Below, piece by piece: positions 53,171 through 61,620 of a stretch of DNA of 64,000 nt. Position numbers and translations under genes: made by a program. The DNA lies in the NCBI RefSeq assembly GCF_027924145.1, contig NZ_BRVP01000015.1:42058-106057 (forward strand), in the 5' to 3' direction. The notes beneath the pieces are model-generated. The model did not search any database, had not been told where the DNA came from, and saw nothing but the letters and a program-made list of their open reading frames with translations. How positions within the stretch are numbered: the stretch's first letter is position 1; each line of letters begins with the position of its first letter. Source of the DNA: Neptunitalea chrysea (lineage in GTDB: Bacteria > Bacteroidota > Bacteroidia > Flavobacteriales > Flavobacteriaceae).

Positions 53171-53307
53171 TTTTCTGATTCTCATTTTGTCCTATTTATA
53201 TTTACCTGCTAGAAGTAAGTGAATTAATCGCAGTACCAATATACAAATCTTTCATATAAAAACAAATAAAATACATAAAAAGATTACTAAAACTTAAAGT
53301 TTAATCT

Positions 53308-53922
53308 TTATTGTTTCGTTAATATCACATAATTAGGAATCGTAAACTCAGGATCTCTATGCTCTGCTGCACTAAAAGCCCAATGCTCACTATTTTCTAA
53401 AATTAACTGCACTTTAGAGGGTTCTCCCACGAGTGTTAACTGCAATACCAATTTCATAGATTCTGATTTACCTTTTAAGTAATCTTCAAAAAATAAATGT
53501 GCATAATCCTCATTTCTATATCTCGCCCCTATAATAGGCACTAATCCAAATTTAGTGTAGATAGGATGACTATCATAAATATTAGTATTTGTAATAGGGT
53601 AATTTAAGGTATTTATAACCTCATAGCCATCTTTTACATAACGATATTTTCCAACTAACAAATCTTCATAAGATGGTATTGGACTTATAGAATCATATAC
53701 CATTGTATATTTTGCCATTTCAATAGTTAGGGTATCTGTACCACTACACCATTGCCAAGTACCAACATAAGGAGCAAACGAGTTGGTTACATCTTTAAGA
53801 TAACAATTCTCTAATAATTGGTCACTATTATAATCTGAAGCTATATCTACAATAGGCATTTGTGCTTGCATACCTAATGCAAACCATAATAAACCAATGA
53901 ATAATATAACTTTTAAATTCAT
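53308..53922 (-). CDS. DUF6705-like exported protein, copy C
   Basis: The 204-residue protein has a signal peptide (VILFIGLLWFALGMQAQ, cleavage after about residue 20). The mature sequence PIVDIASDYNSDQLLENCYL has the same N- and C-terminal blocks as copies A, B and D. It differs mainly at about residues 80-90 (DSISPIPSYEDLLVGK) and 118-145 (DSHPIYTKFGLVPIIGARYR). It ends ILTKQ like copy D, while A and B end ILTKI. It starts 11 bases after copy B and ends 150 bases before the start region of the large lipoprotein. No catalytic motif is seen; a beta-rich binding domain is suspected. Confidence 0.9.
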   Translation of the reverse strand: MNLKVILFIGLLWFALGMQAQMPIVDIASDYNSDQLLENCYLKDVTNSFAPYVGTWQWCSGTDTLTIEMAKYTMVYDSISPIPSYEDLLVGKYRYVKDGYEVINTLNYPITNTNIYDSHPIYTKFGLVPIIGARYRNEDYAHLFFEDYLKGKSESMKLVLQLTLVGEPSKVQLILENSEHWAFSAAEHRDPEFTIPNYVILTKQ

Positions 53923-53933
53923 CTATACACTCC

Positions 53934-54548
53934 CTATATTTTCGTTAATATCACATAATTAGGTATGGTAAACTCAGGATCTCTATGCTCTGCTGCACTA
54001 AAAGCCCAATGCTCACTATTTTCTAAAATTAACTGCACTTTAGATGGTTCCCCCACTAGCGTTAACTGCAATACCAATTTCATGGGCTCTGACTTATCTT
54101 TTAAGTAATCGTTAAAATGCAAGTAGACGTAATCTTCATTTCTGTACCTTGCTCCTATAATGGGAGACAGCCAAAACTTATTATATATAGGATGTAAATC
54201 ATAAACATTAGAACTTGTAATAGGGTAATTTAAGGTATTTATAACCTCATATCCATCTTTTACATAACGATATTTTCCAACCAATATATCTCTATAATGT
54301 GGGGGTAAACCTAACGTATCATATACCATGCTATATTTTGCCATTTCAATAGTTAAGGTATCTGTACCACTACACCATTGCCAAGTACCAACATAAGGAG
54401 CAAACGAGTTGGTTACATCTTTAAGATAACAATTCTCTACTATTTGGTCACTATTAAAATCTGAAGCGATATCTACAATAGGCATTTGTGCTTGCATACC
54501 TACTGCAAACCATAATAACCCTATAAATAATATAACTCTTAAATTCAT
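53934..54548 (-). CDS. DUF6705-like exported protein, copy B
   Basis: This 204-residue paralogue has the signal peptide MNLRVILFIGLLWFAVGMQA. The mature part PIVDIASDFNSDQIVENCYL keeps the conserved Cys pair. Variable patches read DTLGLPPHYRDILVGK and DLHPIYNKFWLSPIIGARYR, followed by EDYVYLHFNDYLKDKSEPMK. Its ATG directly follows the TAG stop of copy A (TAGATG), so A and B are translated from one mRNA, probably coupled. Confidence 0.9.
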   Translation of the reverse strand: MNLRVILFIGLLWFAVGMQAQMPIVDIASDFNSDQIVENCYLKDVTNSFAPYVGTWQWCSGTDTLTIEMAKYSMVYDTLGLPPHYRDILVGKYRYVKDGYEVINTLNYPITSSNVYDLHPIYNKFWLSPIIGARYRNEDYVYLHFNDYLKDKSEPMKLVLQLTLVGEPSKVQLILENSEHWAFSAAEHRDPEFTIPNYVILTKI

Positions 54549-55166
54549 CTATATTTTCGTTAATATCACATAATTAGGTATGGTAAACTCAGGATCTCTA
54601 TGCTCAGCTGCGCTAAAAGCCCAATGCTCACTATTTTCTAAAATTAACTGCACTTTAGAGGGTTCTCCCACGAGTGTTAACTGTAATACCAATTTCATAG
54701 ATTCTGATTTTTCTTTTAAGTAATCTCTAAAAAATAATCCCGCATAATCATCATTTCGATACCGTGCTCCTATAATAGGTGGTAATCCGAATTTTGTATA
54801 TATCGGGTGAGCGGTATATACATTAGTATTTGTAATAGGGTAATTTAAAGTATTTATAACCTCATACCCATCCTTTACATAACGATACTTTCCAATTAAT
54901 AAGTCACTATAGTGAGGTGTCAAACTTAGCGTATCATGTACCATGCTGTATTTTGCCATTTCAATAGTCAAGGTATCTGTACCACTGCACCATTGCCAAG
55001 TACCAATATAAGGAGCAAATGAGTTGGTTACATCTTTAAGATAACAATTCTCTACTATTTGGTCACTATTATAATCTGAAGCTATATCTACAATAGGCGT
55101 TTGTGCTTGCACACCTAATGCAAACCATAACAAACCTATAAATAATATAACTTTTTTTGAAACCAA
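54549..55166 (-). CDS. DUF6705-like exported protein, copy A, TTG start
   Basis: The first gene of the array encodes about 205 residues. Unlike copies B and C, whose genes start ATG-AAT-TTA, the frame here begins TTG GTT TCA AAA AAA GTT, with a stop codon immediately upstream, so TTG (55164-55166) is the only plausible start. The signal peptide (VILFIGLLWFALGVQAQ) and mature blocks are intact. Variable patches read DTLSLTPHYSDLLIGK and TAHPIYTKFGLPPIIGARYR. Expression may be low or the start may be damaged by the duplication. A 100-base spacer separates it from cystathionine beta-synthase upstream. Confidence 0.8.
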   Translation of the reverse strand: MVSKKVILFIGLLWFALGVQAQTPIVDIASDYNSDQIVENCYLKDVTNSFAPYIGTWQWCSGTDTLTIEMAKYSMVHDTLSLTPHYSDLLIGKYRYVKDGYEVINTLNYPITNTNVYTAHPIYTKFGLPPIIGARYRNDDYAGLFFRDYLKEKSESMKLVLQLTLVGEPSKVQLILENSEHWAFSAAEHRDPEFTIPNYVILTKI

Positions 55167-55267
55167 TTAAAATAGTATATAGCAATTTCCTTTACTTAAA
55201 TATACAACTATCTGTAATAAAAAACAAAAGTTTTTAAAAACTTTAGGAAACGTGATTATACCTCTTA

Positions 55268-56626
55268 TTAAATAGCACTAATAATATCGTGCTTGGTTAT
55301 AATATGATGGGTACCATCTGCTAACGCTACTAAAACAGCATCGTTTTCTCGGGTTATTAATTTTGAGAGTTTATCTAAAGGCGTATCTACCGTTACTACC
55401 GGAAACGGCGCTCCCATTACTTCTTTAACAGGTTTATCAGACATGTTCTTATCTTCTATAAAAGCACGTAGCAAATCAGACTCATTAACCGACCCAACAA
55501 AACCATTGACATCTTCTACCGGTATTTGCGAAATTTTATATTTCCGCATACGCTCAATAGCATGCGAAACCAACTCTTCTGTTCGTAGGGTAACTAAAGG
55601 TACATTTTTATGTTGTGCTATAAGATCGCCCGCCTTGGTAACCGCAACCTCTAAAAAGCCACGCTCACGCATCCAATCGTCGTTAAACATTTTAGCCACA
55701 TAACGACTTCCGGAATCATGAAACAACACTACCACTACATCATCTTTGGTAAAGTGTTGTTTTAGTTGCAACATCCCTTTAATAGCAGCTCCGGCTGAAT
55801 TTCCAACAAAAATACCTTCTTCTTTGGCTATCTTTCGGGTATACACAGCAGCATCCTTATCTGTCACTTTAGTAAAACCATCTATGATGCTAAAATCTAC
55901 ATTTTTAGGTAGAATATCTTCTCCAATACCTTCGGTTATATAAGGGTATACTTCATTTTCATCGAAGACTCCGGTTTCATGGTATTTTTTAAATACCGAA
56001 CCGTAGGTATCTACTCCCCATATTTTAATATCCGGATTCTTTTCTTTTAAATACTTACCTACGCCAGAAATAGTTCCTCCGGTACCAACCCCAACAATAA
56101 AGTGGGTTATTTTACCTTCGGTTTGTTCCCATATTTCGGGACCGGTTTGCTCATAATGAGCAATTGCGTTAGATGGATTATCATACTGGTTTACATACCA
56201 CGCATTAGGTGTTTCTTCTGCCAAACGTTTGGAAACCGAATAATACGAACGCGGATCTGTAGGCTCTACATTGGTAGGGCACACCACTACCTCTGCACCA
56301 ACAGCGCGTAGAATATCTATTTTTTCTTTCGATTGTTTATCGCTAATAACACATATTAGTTTATACCCTTTTATAATAGCTGCTAAGGCCAATCCCATTC
56401 CCGTATTACCACTGGTACCCTCTATAATGGTTCCGCCTGGTTGTAGGCGCCCATCGGCTTCTGCATCCTCAATCATCTTAACCGCCATACGGTCTTTAAC
56501 AGAATTCCCCGGGTTAAAGGTTTCTACTTTAGCTAGCACTAAAGCATCTATATCTTCAGTTAGTTTATTCAGTTGTACCAAAGGGGTATTCCCAATAGTC
56601 TCTAATATATTTTTAGCGTATTTCAT
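55268..56626 (-). CDS. Cystathionine beta-synthase-type PLP enzyme with CBS domains
   Basis: From the ATG at 56624-56626 the protein has 452 residues. The N-terminal fold-type II PLP domain shows ETIGNTPLVQLNKL, FNPGNSVKDRMAVKMIEDAE (Schiff-base Lys near residue 43), GGTIIEGTSGNTGMGLALAA and GVGTGGTISGVGKYL. The C-terminus has two CBS modules (VSHAIERMRKYKISQIPV, VVTVDTPLDKLSKLI). It makes cystathionine from serine and homocysteine, or cysteine from (acetyl)serine. CBS domains often bind adenosyl ligands. A TTG-led extension to 56635 is not needed. Confidence 0.92.
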   Translation of the reverse strand: MKYAKNILETIGNTPLVQLNKLTEDIDALVLAKVETFNPGNSVKDRMAVKMIEDAEADGRLQPGGTIIEGTSGNTGMGLALAAIIKGYKLICVISDKQSKEKIDILRAVGAEVVVCPTNVEPTDPRSYYSVSKRLAEETPNAWYVNQYDNPSNAIAHYEQTGPEIWEQTEGKITHFIVGVGTGGTISGVGKYLKEKNPDIKIWGVDTYGSVFKKYHETGVFDENEVYPYITEGIGEDILPKNVDFSIIDGFTKVTDKDAAVYTRKIAKEEGIFVGNSAGAAIKGMLQLKQHFTKDDVVVVLFHDSGSRYVAKMFNDDWMRERGFLEVAVTKAGDLIAQHKNVPLVTLRTEELVSHAIERMRKYKISQIPVEDVNGFVGSVNESDLLRAFIEDKNMSDKPVKEVMGAPFPVVTVDTPLDKLSKLITRENDAVLVALADGTHHIITKHDIISAI

Positions 56627-56698
56627 AGCATTCAATGTTCTGCCATAAAGATAGTATAGTTTTTATGCAATTGAAATACTATTCGATAAAGTTGTTTC

Positions 56699-57934
56699 TT
56701 ACTCAAACTTAATGGCTTTCACCGGAGCAATACGAGTAATGATATATGAAGGTAATAAAAGCATAAGCAGACAAACTACTAACACCCCTGCATTAAGTAA
56801 TAGAATATGCAATGGGTTAAGATATATAGGAGCTTCAGTTACATAATAGGTCTCTGGTGGTAACTTCACAAATCCGAATTTTTGCTGAAGTAATAGCAAA
56901 CCGATACCTATTGCATTTCCCCAAAGTATTCCTTTTCCTATTAGATACACTGCGTTATATAAAAATATTTTTCGGATGCTCCAATTGGTGTTTCCAAACG
57001 CTTTTAGCATTCCAATCATTGGGGTACGGTCTAATACCAACACCAATAGCGCAGTGATCATATTAATGCCCCCCACCAAAATCATAATACTTATAATAAG
57101 TACAATATTAAAATCGAAATATGAAATCCAATCAAAAATAAACGGATACTTATCTAGTATACTTTGTGAATTTAAATTAGAAGGAATCTGATTATAAATC
57201 AAGTTTTCGGTTTCGTTAATTTTGTCAAAATCATTGACAAAAATTTCGAAATTTCCAATCTCGTTAGCTTCCCATTTATTTATACGTTGAATATGGCGTA
57301 AATCCATAATTACATACGAAGCATCAAACTCCTGAAAACTACTATCGTACAACCCAACAATATGTAACTTCATCTGATTAGGAATATCGCTGCCGTTATC
57401 TTTTAGGAAAAAGGCTGTCACCACATCGCCTACTTTCACCTCTAACCTGTTAGCCATGTAAGAAGACATTAAAATATCTTCATTTCTATCCCCTGTATAA
57501 TCGGGTAATACTCCTTCTACCAAAAAGTCCTGCATATACTCCCAATTATAGGCGGCACCTACTCCTTTGGCAATAATACCTTCAAAGGTTTTTTCAGTAC
57601 GTATAATTCCGCCTTTACCGGCAACTGCCTGTATATGCTGAATATTAGGAATATTAGTAAAGTTGGGATAAAATTTTTGTTCCTTAGAAATAGGATTTAC
57701 GGAAACATCAGATTGATTGGTACCATATTCAAATATCTGAATATGACCATTAAAAGCCGCAACCTTCTCACGTATTTTGTGTTGCAATCCAAAACCAGTA
57801 GCAATAGCTGTTAGCATCATTACCAAACTAATAGCAATAGCTACAATTGCTATTTTTATTATTGATGCCGAAATACTATTTTTATCTTCTTTAGCAGTAG
57901 CAATTCGCTTTGCTATAAAATATTCAAAATTCAA
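56699..57934 (-). CDS. LolC/LolE-like ABC transporter permease (FtsX family)
   Basis: The 411-residue protein has one N-terminal helix (SIIKIAIVAIAISLVMMLTA), a large periplasmic domain with FNGHIQIFEYGTNQSDVSVN, and three C-terminal helices with the FtsX pattern (INMITALLVLVLDRTPMIGM, LKAFGNTNWSIRKIFLYNAV). LolCE extracts lipoproteins from the inner membrane. The first codon is TTG at 57932-57934; MNFEYFIAKRIATAKE is the typical family start and no ATG is present. Only 5 bases separate it from the divergent NamZ-like ATG. Confidence 0.88.
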   Translation of the reverse strand: MNFEYFIAKRIATAKEDKNSISASIIKIAIVAIAISLVMMLTAIATGFGLQHKIREKVAAFNGHIQIFEYGTNQSDVSVNPISKEQKFYPNFTNIPNIQHIQAVAGKGGIIRTEKTFEGIIAKGVGAAYNWEYMQDFLVEGVLPDYTGDRNEDILMSSYMANRLEVKVGDVVTAFFLKDNGSDIPNQMKLHIVGLYDSSFQEFDASYVIMDLRHIQRINKWEANEIGNFEIFVNDFDKINETENLIYNQIPSNLNSQSILDKYPFIFDWISYFDFNIVLIISIMILVGGINMITALLVLVLDRTPMIGMLKAFGNTNWSIRKIFLYNAVYLIGKGILWGNAIGIGLLLLQQKFGFVKLPPETYYVTEAPIYLNPLHILLLNAGVLVVCLLMLLLPSYIITRIAPVKAIKFE

Positions 57935-57939
57935 GCTAT

Positions 57940-59199
57940 ATGGTTTCTTTATTACGTCTCAAAAATACATTTTTATTATTGGCTATACTACTTTTTTCCT
58001 GCGGAAACAATTTGGCCGCCGATAATAAAACCACCACTCCTATAAAATCTGAAACCGTTAAAGCCCCCCAAATACGCACCGGAGCCGAAAACATAGAGGC
58101 ATACCTACCGCTACTAAAGGATAAAAAAGTTGGTGTGGTTACCAACCAAACCGGCATCTTACAACATACCACTACACAACGTATGCAAGGAGGTGTTTTA
58201 TCTACTTCTGAGAATATTCATTTGGTAGATTTCCTTCTTAGTAAGCACATTCACCTTACCAAAATATTTGCTCCAGAGCATGGGTTTAGAGGTACTGCAG
58301 ATGCTGGTGAACATATTAAAAATGGTAAAGATATTACTACCGGACTACCTATTATTTCGTTATACGGAAATAATAAAAAACCAACAGATAAGCAACTAGA
58401 GGGTTTAGACGTTTTAGTTTTTGACTTACAAGATGTTGGCGCCCGATTTTACACCTATATTTCTACGTTGCACTATGTAATGGAAGCCTGTGCAGAAAAC
58501 AACATTCCATTAATTGTTTTAGACAGACCTAACCCGAATGCACATATTATTGATGGCCCTGTATTAGAAAAAGAAAATAAAAGTTTTGTAGGAATGCATC
58601 CAGTACCTGTGTTATACGGAATGACCATTGGAGAATATGGTAAAATGATTAATGGTGAAAAATGGTTAACAAATGGCATACAATGCAACCTTACGGTAAT
58701 ACCTTGTAAAAACTACACGCATAATAGCACCTATAGTTTACCAGTAAAGCCTTCTCCTAATTTACCTAACGACAGGGCTATTGCATTATATCCTAGTTTA
58801 TGCTTTTTTGAAGGGACAAATGTTAGTGTAGGTAGAGGTACCAATATACAGTTTCAGGTATATGGAGCCCCCTATTTTTCTGATACGAAATTTGAATTTA
58901 CGCCTGGTCCTAATGAAGGTGCTAAAAACCCTAAATACAATGGCACTAGGTGTTATGGATATAACCTAACAGGTATTAACCGCCTAGAGAAACTAGAATT
59001 AAAATGGTTGCTAAATGCATATAATATAACCCCCGATAAATCGGAATTCTTTATATCTTTTTTTACAAAATTGGCTGGCACTAAAAAGCTACAACAACAA
59101 ATTAAACAAGGTTTATCTGAAGAAGCTATTAGAGCCAGTTGGACAAAAGACCTTAACAGTTTTAAACTTACCAGAAATAAGTACCTTATCTATGATTAA
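57940..59199 (+). CDS. DUF1343 protein, exo-beta-N-acetylmuramidase NamZ-like lipoprotein
   Basis: The 419-residue protein has a lipoprotein signal (FLLLAILLFSC, Cys near residue 21) and DUF1343 motifs: DKKVGVVTNQTGILQ, IFAPEHGFRGTADAGEHIKN, DVLVFDLQDVGARFYTYIST, NGEKWLTNGI and SVGRGTNIQFQVYGAPY. Members release N-acetylmuramic acid from peptidoglycan fragments, fitting Tannerella-type cell wall recycling. The 3' end overlaps the convergent YkgJ gene by 4 bases. Confidence 0.92.
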   Translation: MVSLLRLKNTFLLLAILLFSCGNNLAADNKTTTPIKSETVKAPQIRTGAENIEAYLPLLKDKKVGVVTNQTGILQHTTTQRMQGGVLSTSENIHLVDFLLSKHIHLTKIFAPEHGFRGTADAGEHIKNGKDITTGLPIISLYGNNKKPTDKQLEGLDVLVFDLQDVGARFYTYISTLHYVMEACAENNIPLIVLDRPNPNAHIIDGPVLEKENKSFVGMHPVPVLYGMTIGEYGKMINGEKWLTNGIQCNLTVIPCKNYTHNSTYSLPVKPSPNLPNDRAIALYPSLCFFEGTNVSVGRGTNIQFQVYGAPYFSDTKFEFTPGPNEGAKNPKYNGTRCYGYNLTGINRLEKLELKWLLNAYNITPDKSEFFISFFTKLAGTKKLQQQIKQGLSEEAIRASWTKDLNSFKLTRNKYLIYD

Positions 59200-59690
59200 A
59201 GCTTAATACGCTTTTTCATCTCTTCCACTATATTAAATGCAGCCGGACAAATAGCCGTATTTTTTAAAGTAAGGTTGGTAATCTGATGAAACTTTTTTCG
59301 ATCGGTATGCGGATATTCTCTGCATGCCTTTGGGCGTACCTCATAAATTAAACAGTAATTATCGGTATCTAAAAATTTACATGGTACCGACTGTAATACA
59401 TGGTCGTTATCTTCATCTACTCTCAAATACTGATCTATAAATTGCTGAGGTTTTAATTTTAAATGCTTGGCAATACGATCAATATCTGCATTGGTAAACA
59501 ATGGTCCTGTAGTTTTACAGCAATTGGCACATGAAAGGCAATCGGTTCTTTCAAACTCCTCCTCATGTAATTCCTCCATAACATAGTCAAGATTTTTTGG
59601 AGGCTTTTTTTTAAGCTTTGCAAAGTACTTCTTATTCTCGTTATGTTTATCTTTGGCCAGTTGCGGCAATTGCTTTAAAATAGTTTCCAA
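59196..59690 (-). CDS. YkgJ-type cysteine cluster protein
   Basis: The 164-residue protein has the zinc or Fe-S type Cys motif of this family: DCLSCANCCKTTGPLFTNAD near residue 53, VPCKFLDTDNYCLIYEVRPK near 100, then ACREYPHTDR. Function is unknown. The N-terminus METILKQLPQLAKDKHNENK is usual for flavobacterial members and is read from a TTG codon (59688-59690), since no ATG exists before residue 38. It overlaps the convergent NamZ-like gene by 4 bases. Confidence 0.88.
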   Translation of the reverse strand: METILKQLPQLAKDKHNENKKYFAKLKKKPPKNLDYVMEELHEEEFERTDCLSCANCCKTTGPLFTNADIDRIAKHLKLKPQQFIDQYLRVDEDNDHVLQSVPCKFLDTDNYCLIYEVRPKACREYPHTDRKKFHQITNLTLKNTAICPAAFNIVEEMKKRIKL

Positions 59691-59743
59691 AATATAACTG
59701 TTTCTACTGCAAAAATCTTAATTATAAATTTATTTCGCTACAT

Positions 59744-60457
59744 ATGAAGGATCTTTTTGGAAAAGCTATACTAGATTATCAGTTGGGGAACTATACCGAG
59801 GACATTAAAACAGAAACTTCTATTTCTGAAGAAGATGATTTACCTCTTCCTTATTTATTTAGAGACTATGATGAAATGCCGAGCCTAGAAAAAAAAGCAT
59901 TGGATATAACATCTGGTAGCGTTTTAGATATTGGTTGTGGAGCAGGGAGTCATTCCTTATACCTTCAAAACACCAGAGGTTTAGAGGTTACAGCCGTAGA
60001 TATTTCTCCTAATGCTATAGAAGCCTGTAAATTAAGAGGTGTTAAAAATGCTATTAGCCTAGATGTTATGACTATGACCTCTAACAACAAATACGACACG
60101 CTATTGTTATTAATGAATGGTGCGGGAATGTGTGGACGTTTAGAAAAACTTACTGCATTTTTAGAAAAACTAAAAACACTAATTGCTCCGGGGGGTCAAA
60201 TACTTTTAGACTCTTCTGATATTATTTACATGTTTGAAGACGATGAAGAAGATGGTGGCGTATGGATACCGGCCGATAAATCGTATTACGGAGAAGTAGA
60301 CTATATAGTAAAATACAAAGGTGAAGAAGAACCCGCTTTTGACTGGATGTATATTGACTATGACACATTAAAAAAAGCCGCTGATTACAACGGCTTTAAA
60401 TGTACTTGTATTTTAGAAGGAGAACATTATGACTATTTAGCCCAGCTCTCTTTATAA
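59744..60457 (+). CDS. Class I SAM-dependent methyltransferase
   Basis: The 237-residue protein carries the SAM motif GSVLDIGCGAGSHSLYLQ near residue 63, then AVDISPNAIEACKLRGV and YDTLLLLMNGAGMCGRL. It resembles a group of small-molecule methyltransferases that often sit near YkgJ-type genes in flavobacteria. The N-terminal DYQLGNYTEDIKTETSISEE is acidic. Substrate unknown. It is monocistronic, between the divergent YkgJ gene and a convergent DUF2059 gene. Confidence 0.88.
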   Translation: MKDLFGKAILDYQLGNYTEDIKTETSISEEDDLPLPYLFRDYDEMPSLEKKALDITSGSVLDIGCGAGSHSLYLQNTRGLEVTAVDISPNAIEACKLRGVKNAISLDVMTMTSNNKYDTLLLLMNGAGMCGRLEKLTAFLEKLKTLIAPGGQILLDSSDIIYMFEDDEEDGGVWIPADKSYYGEVDYIVKYKGEEEPAFDWMYIDYDTLKKAADYNGFKCTCILEGEHYDYLAQLSL

Positions 60458-60466
60458 TCTTTTATC

Positions 60467-60895
60467 TTATAAAGATCCTAACCAATCTGACTGGATTTCA
60501 GTTTCTTGAACTCCAATATTCTTAGCATTAGTCACAAACTTTTTCATAGCTTCAGTTTTAGAAAACTCTTCATAAGCTACTGCTATAGACTGATCTTCTC
60601 TAGCAAAAGAGCCATCAGCTATTTTTTTACCTACTTCAGTGCTATAAAAGTCAATCATTACTTGCATGTCTTCTGCACTCAAGTATTGCGAATAAACAAC
60701 TGCAAGATTATCTAACACCATATCAACTTTTTCTTTTGAAGTAGATTCATCTCCTCCATTAGAAAGGTATAAATTAGAATAAAAAGTAGCTTTTCCATTA
60801 ACCTTAAACAACTCCACTGCCTTATCTTTAGCAGAAGTTTGAGCCGAAACCTGTAGTCCAATAAATGCTATTAAAACAAAAATAATTTTTTTCAT
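60467..60895 (-). CDS. DUF2059 family exported protein
   Basis: The 142-residue protein has a signal peptide (IALIGLQVSAQ-like, MKKIIFVLIAFIGLQVSAQ) and the DUF2059 pattern YSQYLSAEDMQVMIDFYSTE followed by VGKKIADGSF. The mature part is all-helical. Family members are periplasmic with unknown function. No operon partner is evident. Confidence 0.85.
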   Translation of the reverse strand: MKKIIFVLIAFIGLQVSAQTSAKDKAVELFKVNGKATFYSNLYLSNGGDESTSKEKVDMVLDNLAVVYSQYLSAEDMQVMIDFYSTEVGKKIADGSFAREDQSIAVAYEEFSKTEAMKKFVTNAKNIGVQETEIQSDWLGSL

Positions 60896-60978
60896 GAGCT
60901 TATATATATTAGTAGTTTAGCGTAAAAATAGAACTTTCTACTAATATTAAATAACTTATAACATTTTTTTTTAATTTG

Positions 60979-61611
60979 TTACGGAATGTTTAAATATTTA
61001 TGAGTTTGTAAAGAAACTTTCCATTTCGGGTTTTTCATTACATAATTTACAATATCAGGAACCACCTCATTTCGCTTACTCCATTCCGGTTGTAAATATA
61101 AAATACAATTGTTATTTACCTTTGCCGCTTGTTCTTCCGCAAACTTAAAATCGTGTTTGTTATACACAATTACCTTAAGTTCATTGGCAGCTTCATAAAC
61201 CTCTTTAGTCGGTAATTTTATTTTTTTAGGCGATAAACACACCCAATCCCAAGTACCTGTAAGTATATATGCACCTGAAGTTTCTATATGTGTTTTAACC
61301 CCTTTAGCTTTTAATGCCTCTGTTAAAGGCCCCATATCCCAAGTTAAAGGCTCACCTCCGGTAATTACTATAGTATCAGAATACTTTATGGCATTCTCAA
61401 CAATTTCAGATATTTCTGTAGGAGGGTGTAAATTTGCATTCCAGCTTTCTTTAACATCGCACCAATGACAACCTACATCGCATCCTCCAACTCTAATAAA
61501 ATACGCTGCGGTACCTTTGTAGTATCCTTCTCCCTGAATAGTGTAGAACTCCTCCATTAATGGCAACCATAATCCTTGGTCTACCAGATTCATTACTTCT
61601 TCTTTACTCAT
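60979..61611 (-). CDS. queE: 7-carboxy-7-deazaguanine synthase
   Basis: The 210-residue radical SAM enzyme has the QueE-type cluster motif RVGGCDVGCHWCDVKESWNA (CX3CX2C, near residue 45). It also has EFYTIQGEGYYKGTAAYFIR, VITGGEPLTWDMGPLTEAL and ILYLQPEWSKRNE. It converts carboxytetrahydropterin to CDG for queuosine synthesis. No queC, queD or queF is in the window. ATGs at 61617 and 61611 both fit; a -7 box ending at 61621 favours the second, with an almost leaderless mRNA. Confidence 0.93.
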   Translation of the reverse strand: MSKEEVMNLVDQGLWLPLMEEFYTIQGEGYYKGTAAYFIRVGGCDVGCHWCDVKESWNANLHPPTEISEIVENAIKYSDTIVITGGEPLTWDMGPLTEALKAKGVKTHIETSGAYILTGTWDWVCLSPKKIKLPTKEVYEAANELKVIVYNKHDFKFAEEQAAKVNNNCILYLQPEWSKRNEVVPDIVNYVMKNPKWKVSLQTHKYLNIP

Positions 61612-61620
61612 TTTCATTTT

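Larger units (their letters stand above)
53308..55166 (-). repeat. Tandem array of three DUF6705-like genes (copies A, B, C)
   Basis: Three units of about 620 bases follow head to tail with 0 and 11 bases between them. DNA identity is very high in the 5' and 3' thirds of the genes and falls in two central patches. A fourth copy (D) sits at 50996-51604 beyond the lipoprotein gene. The pattern indicates recent duplication with diversification or gene conversion. Confidence 0.9.

Noticed and set aside
53308..55166. Tandem copies as an insertion sequence or integron cassettes
   Set aside because: No transposase, integrase, terminal inverted repeats or attC-like sites; the repeated unit is a signal-peptide protein gene.
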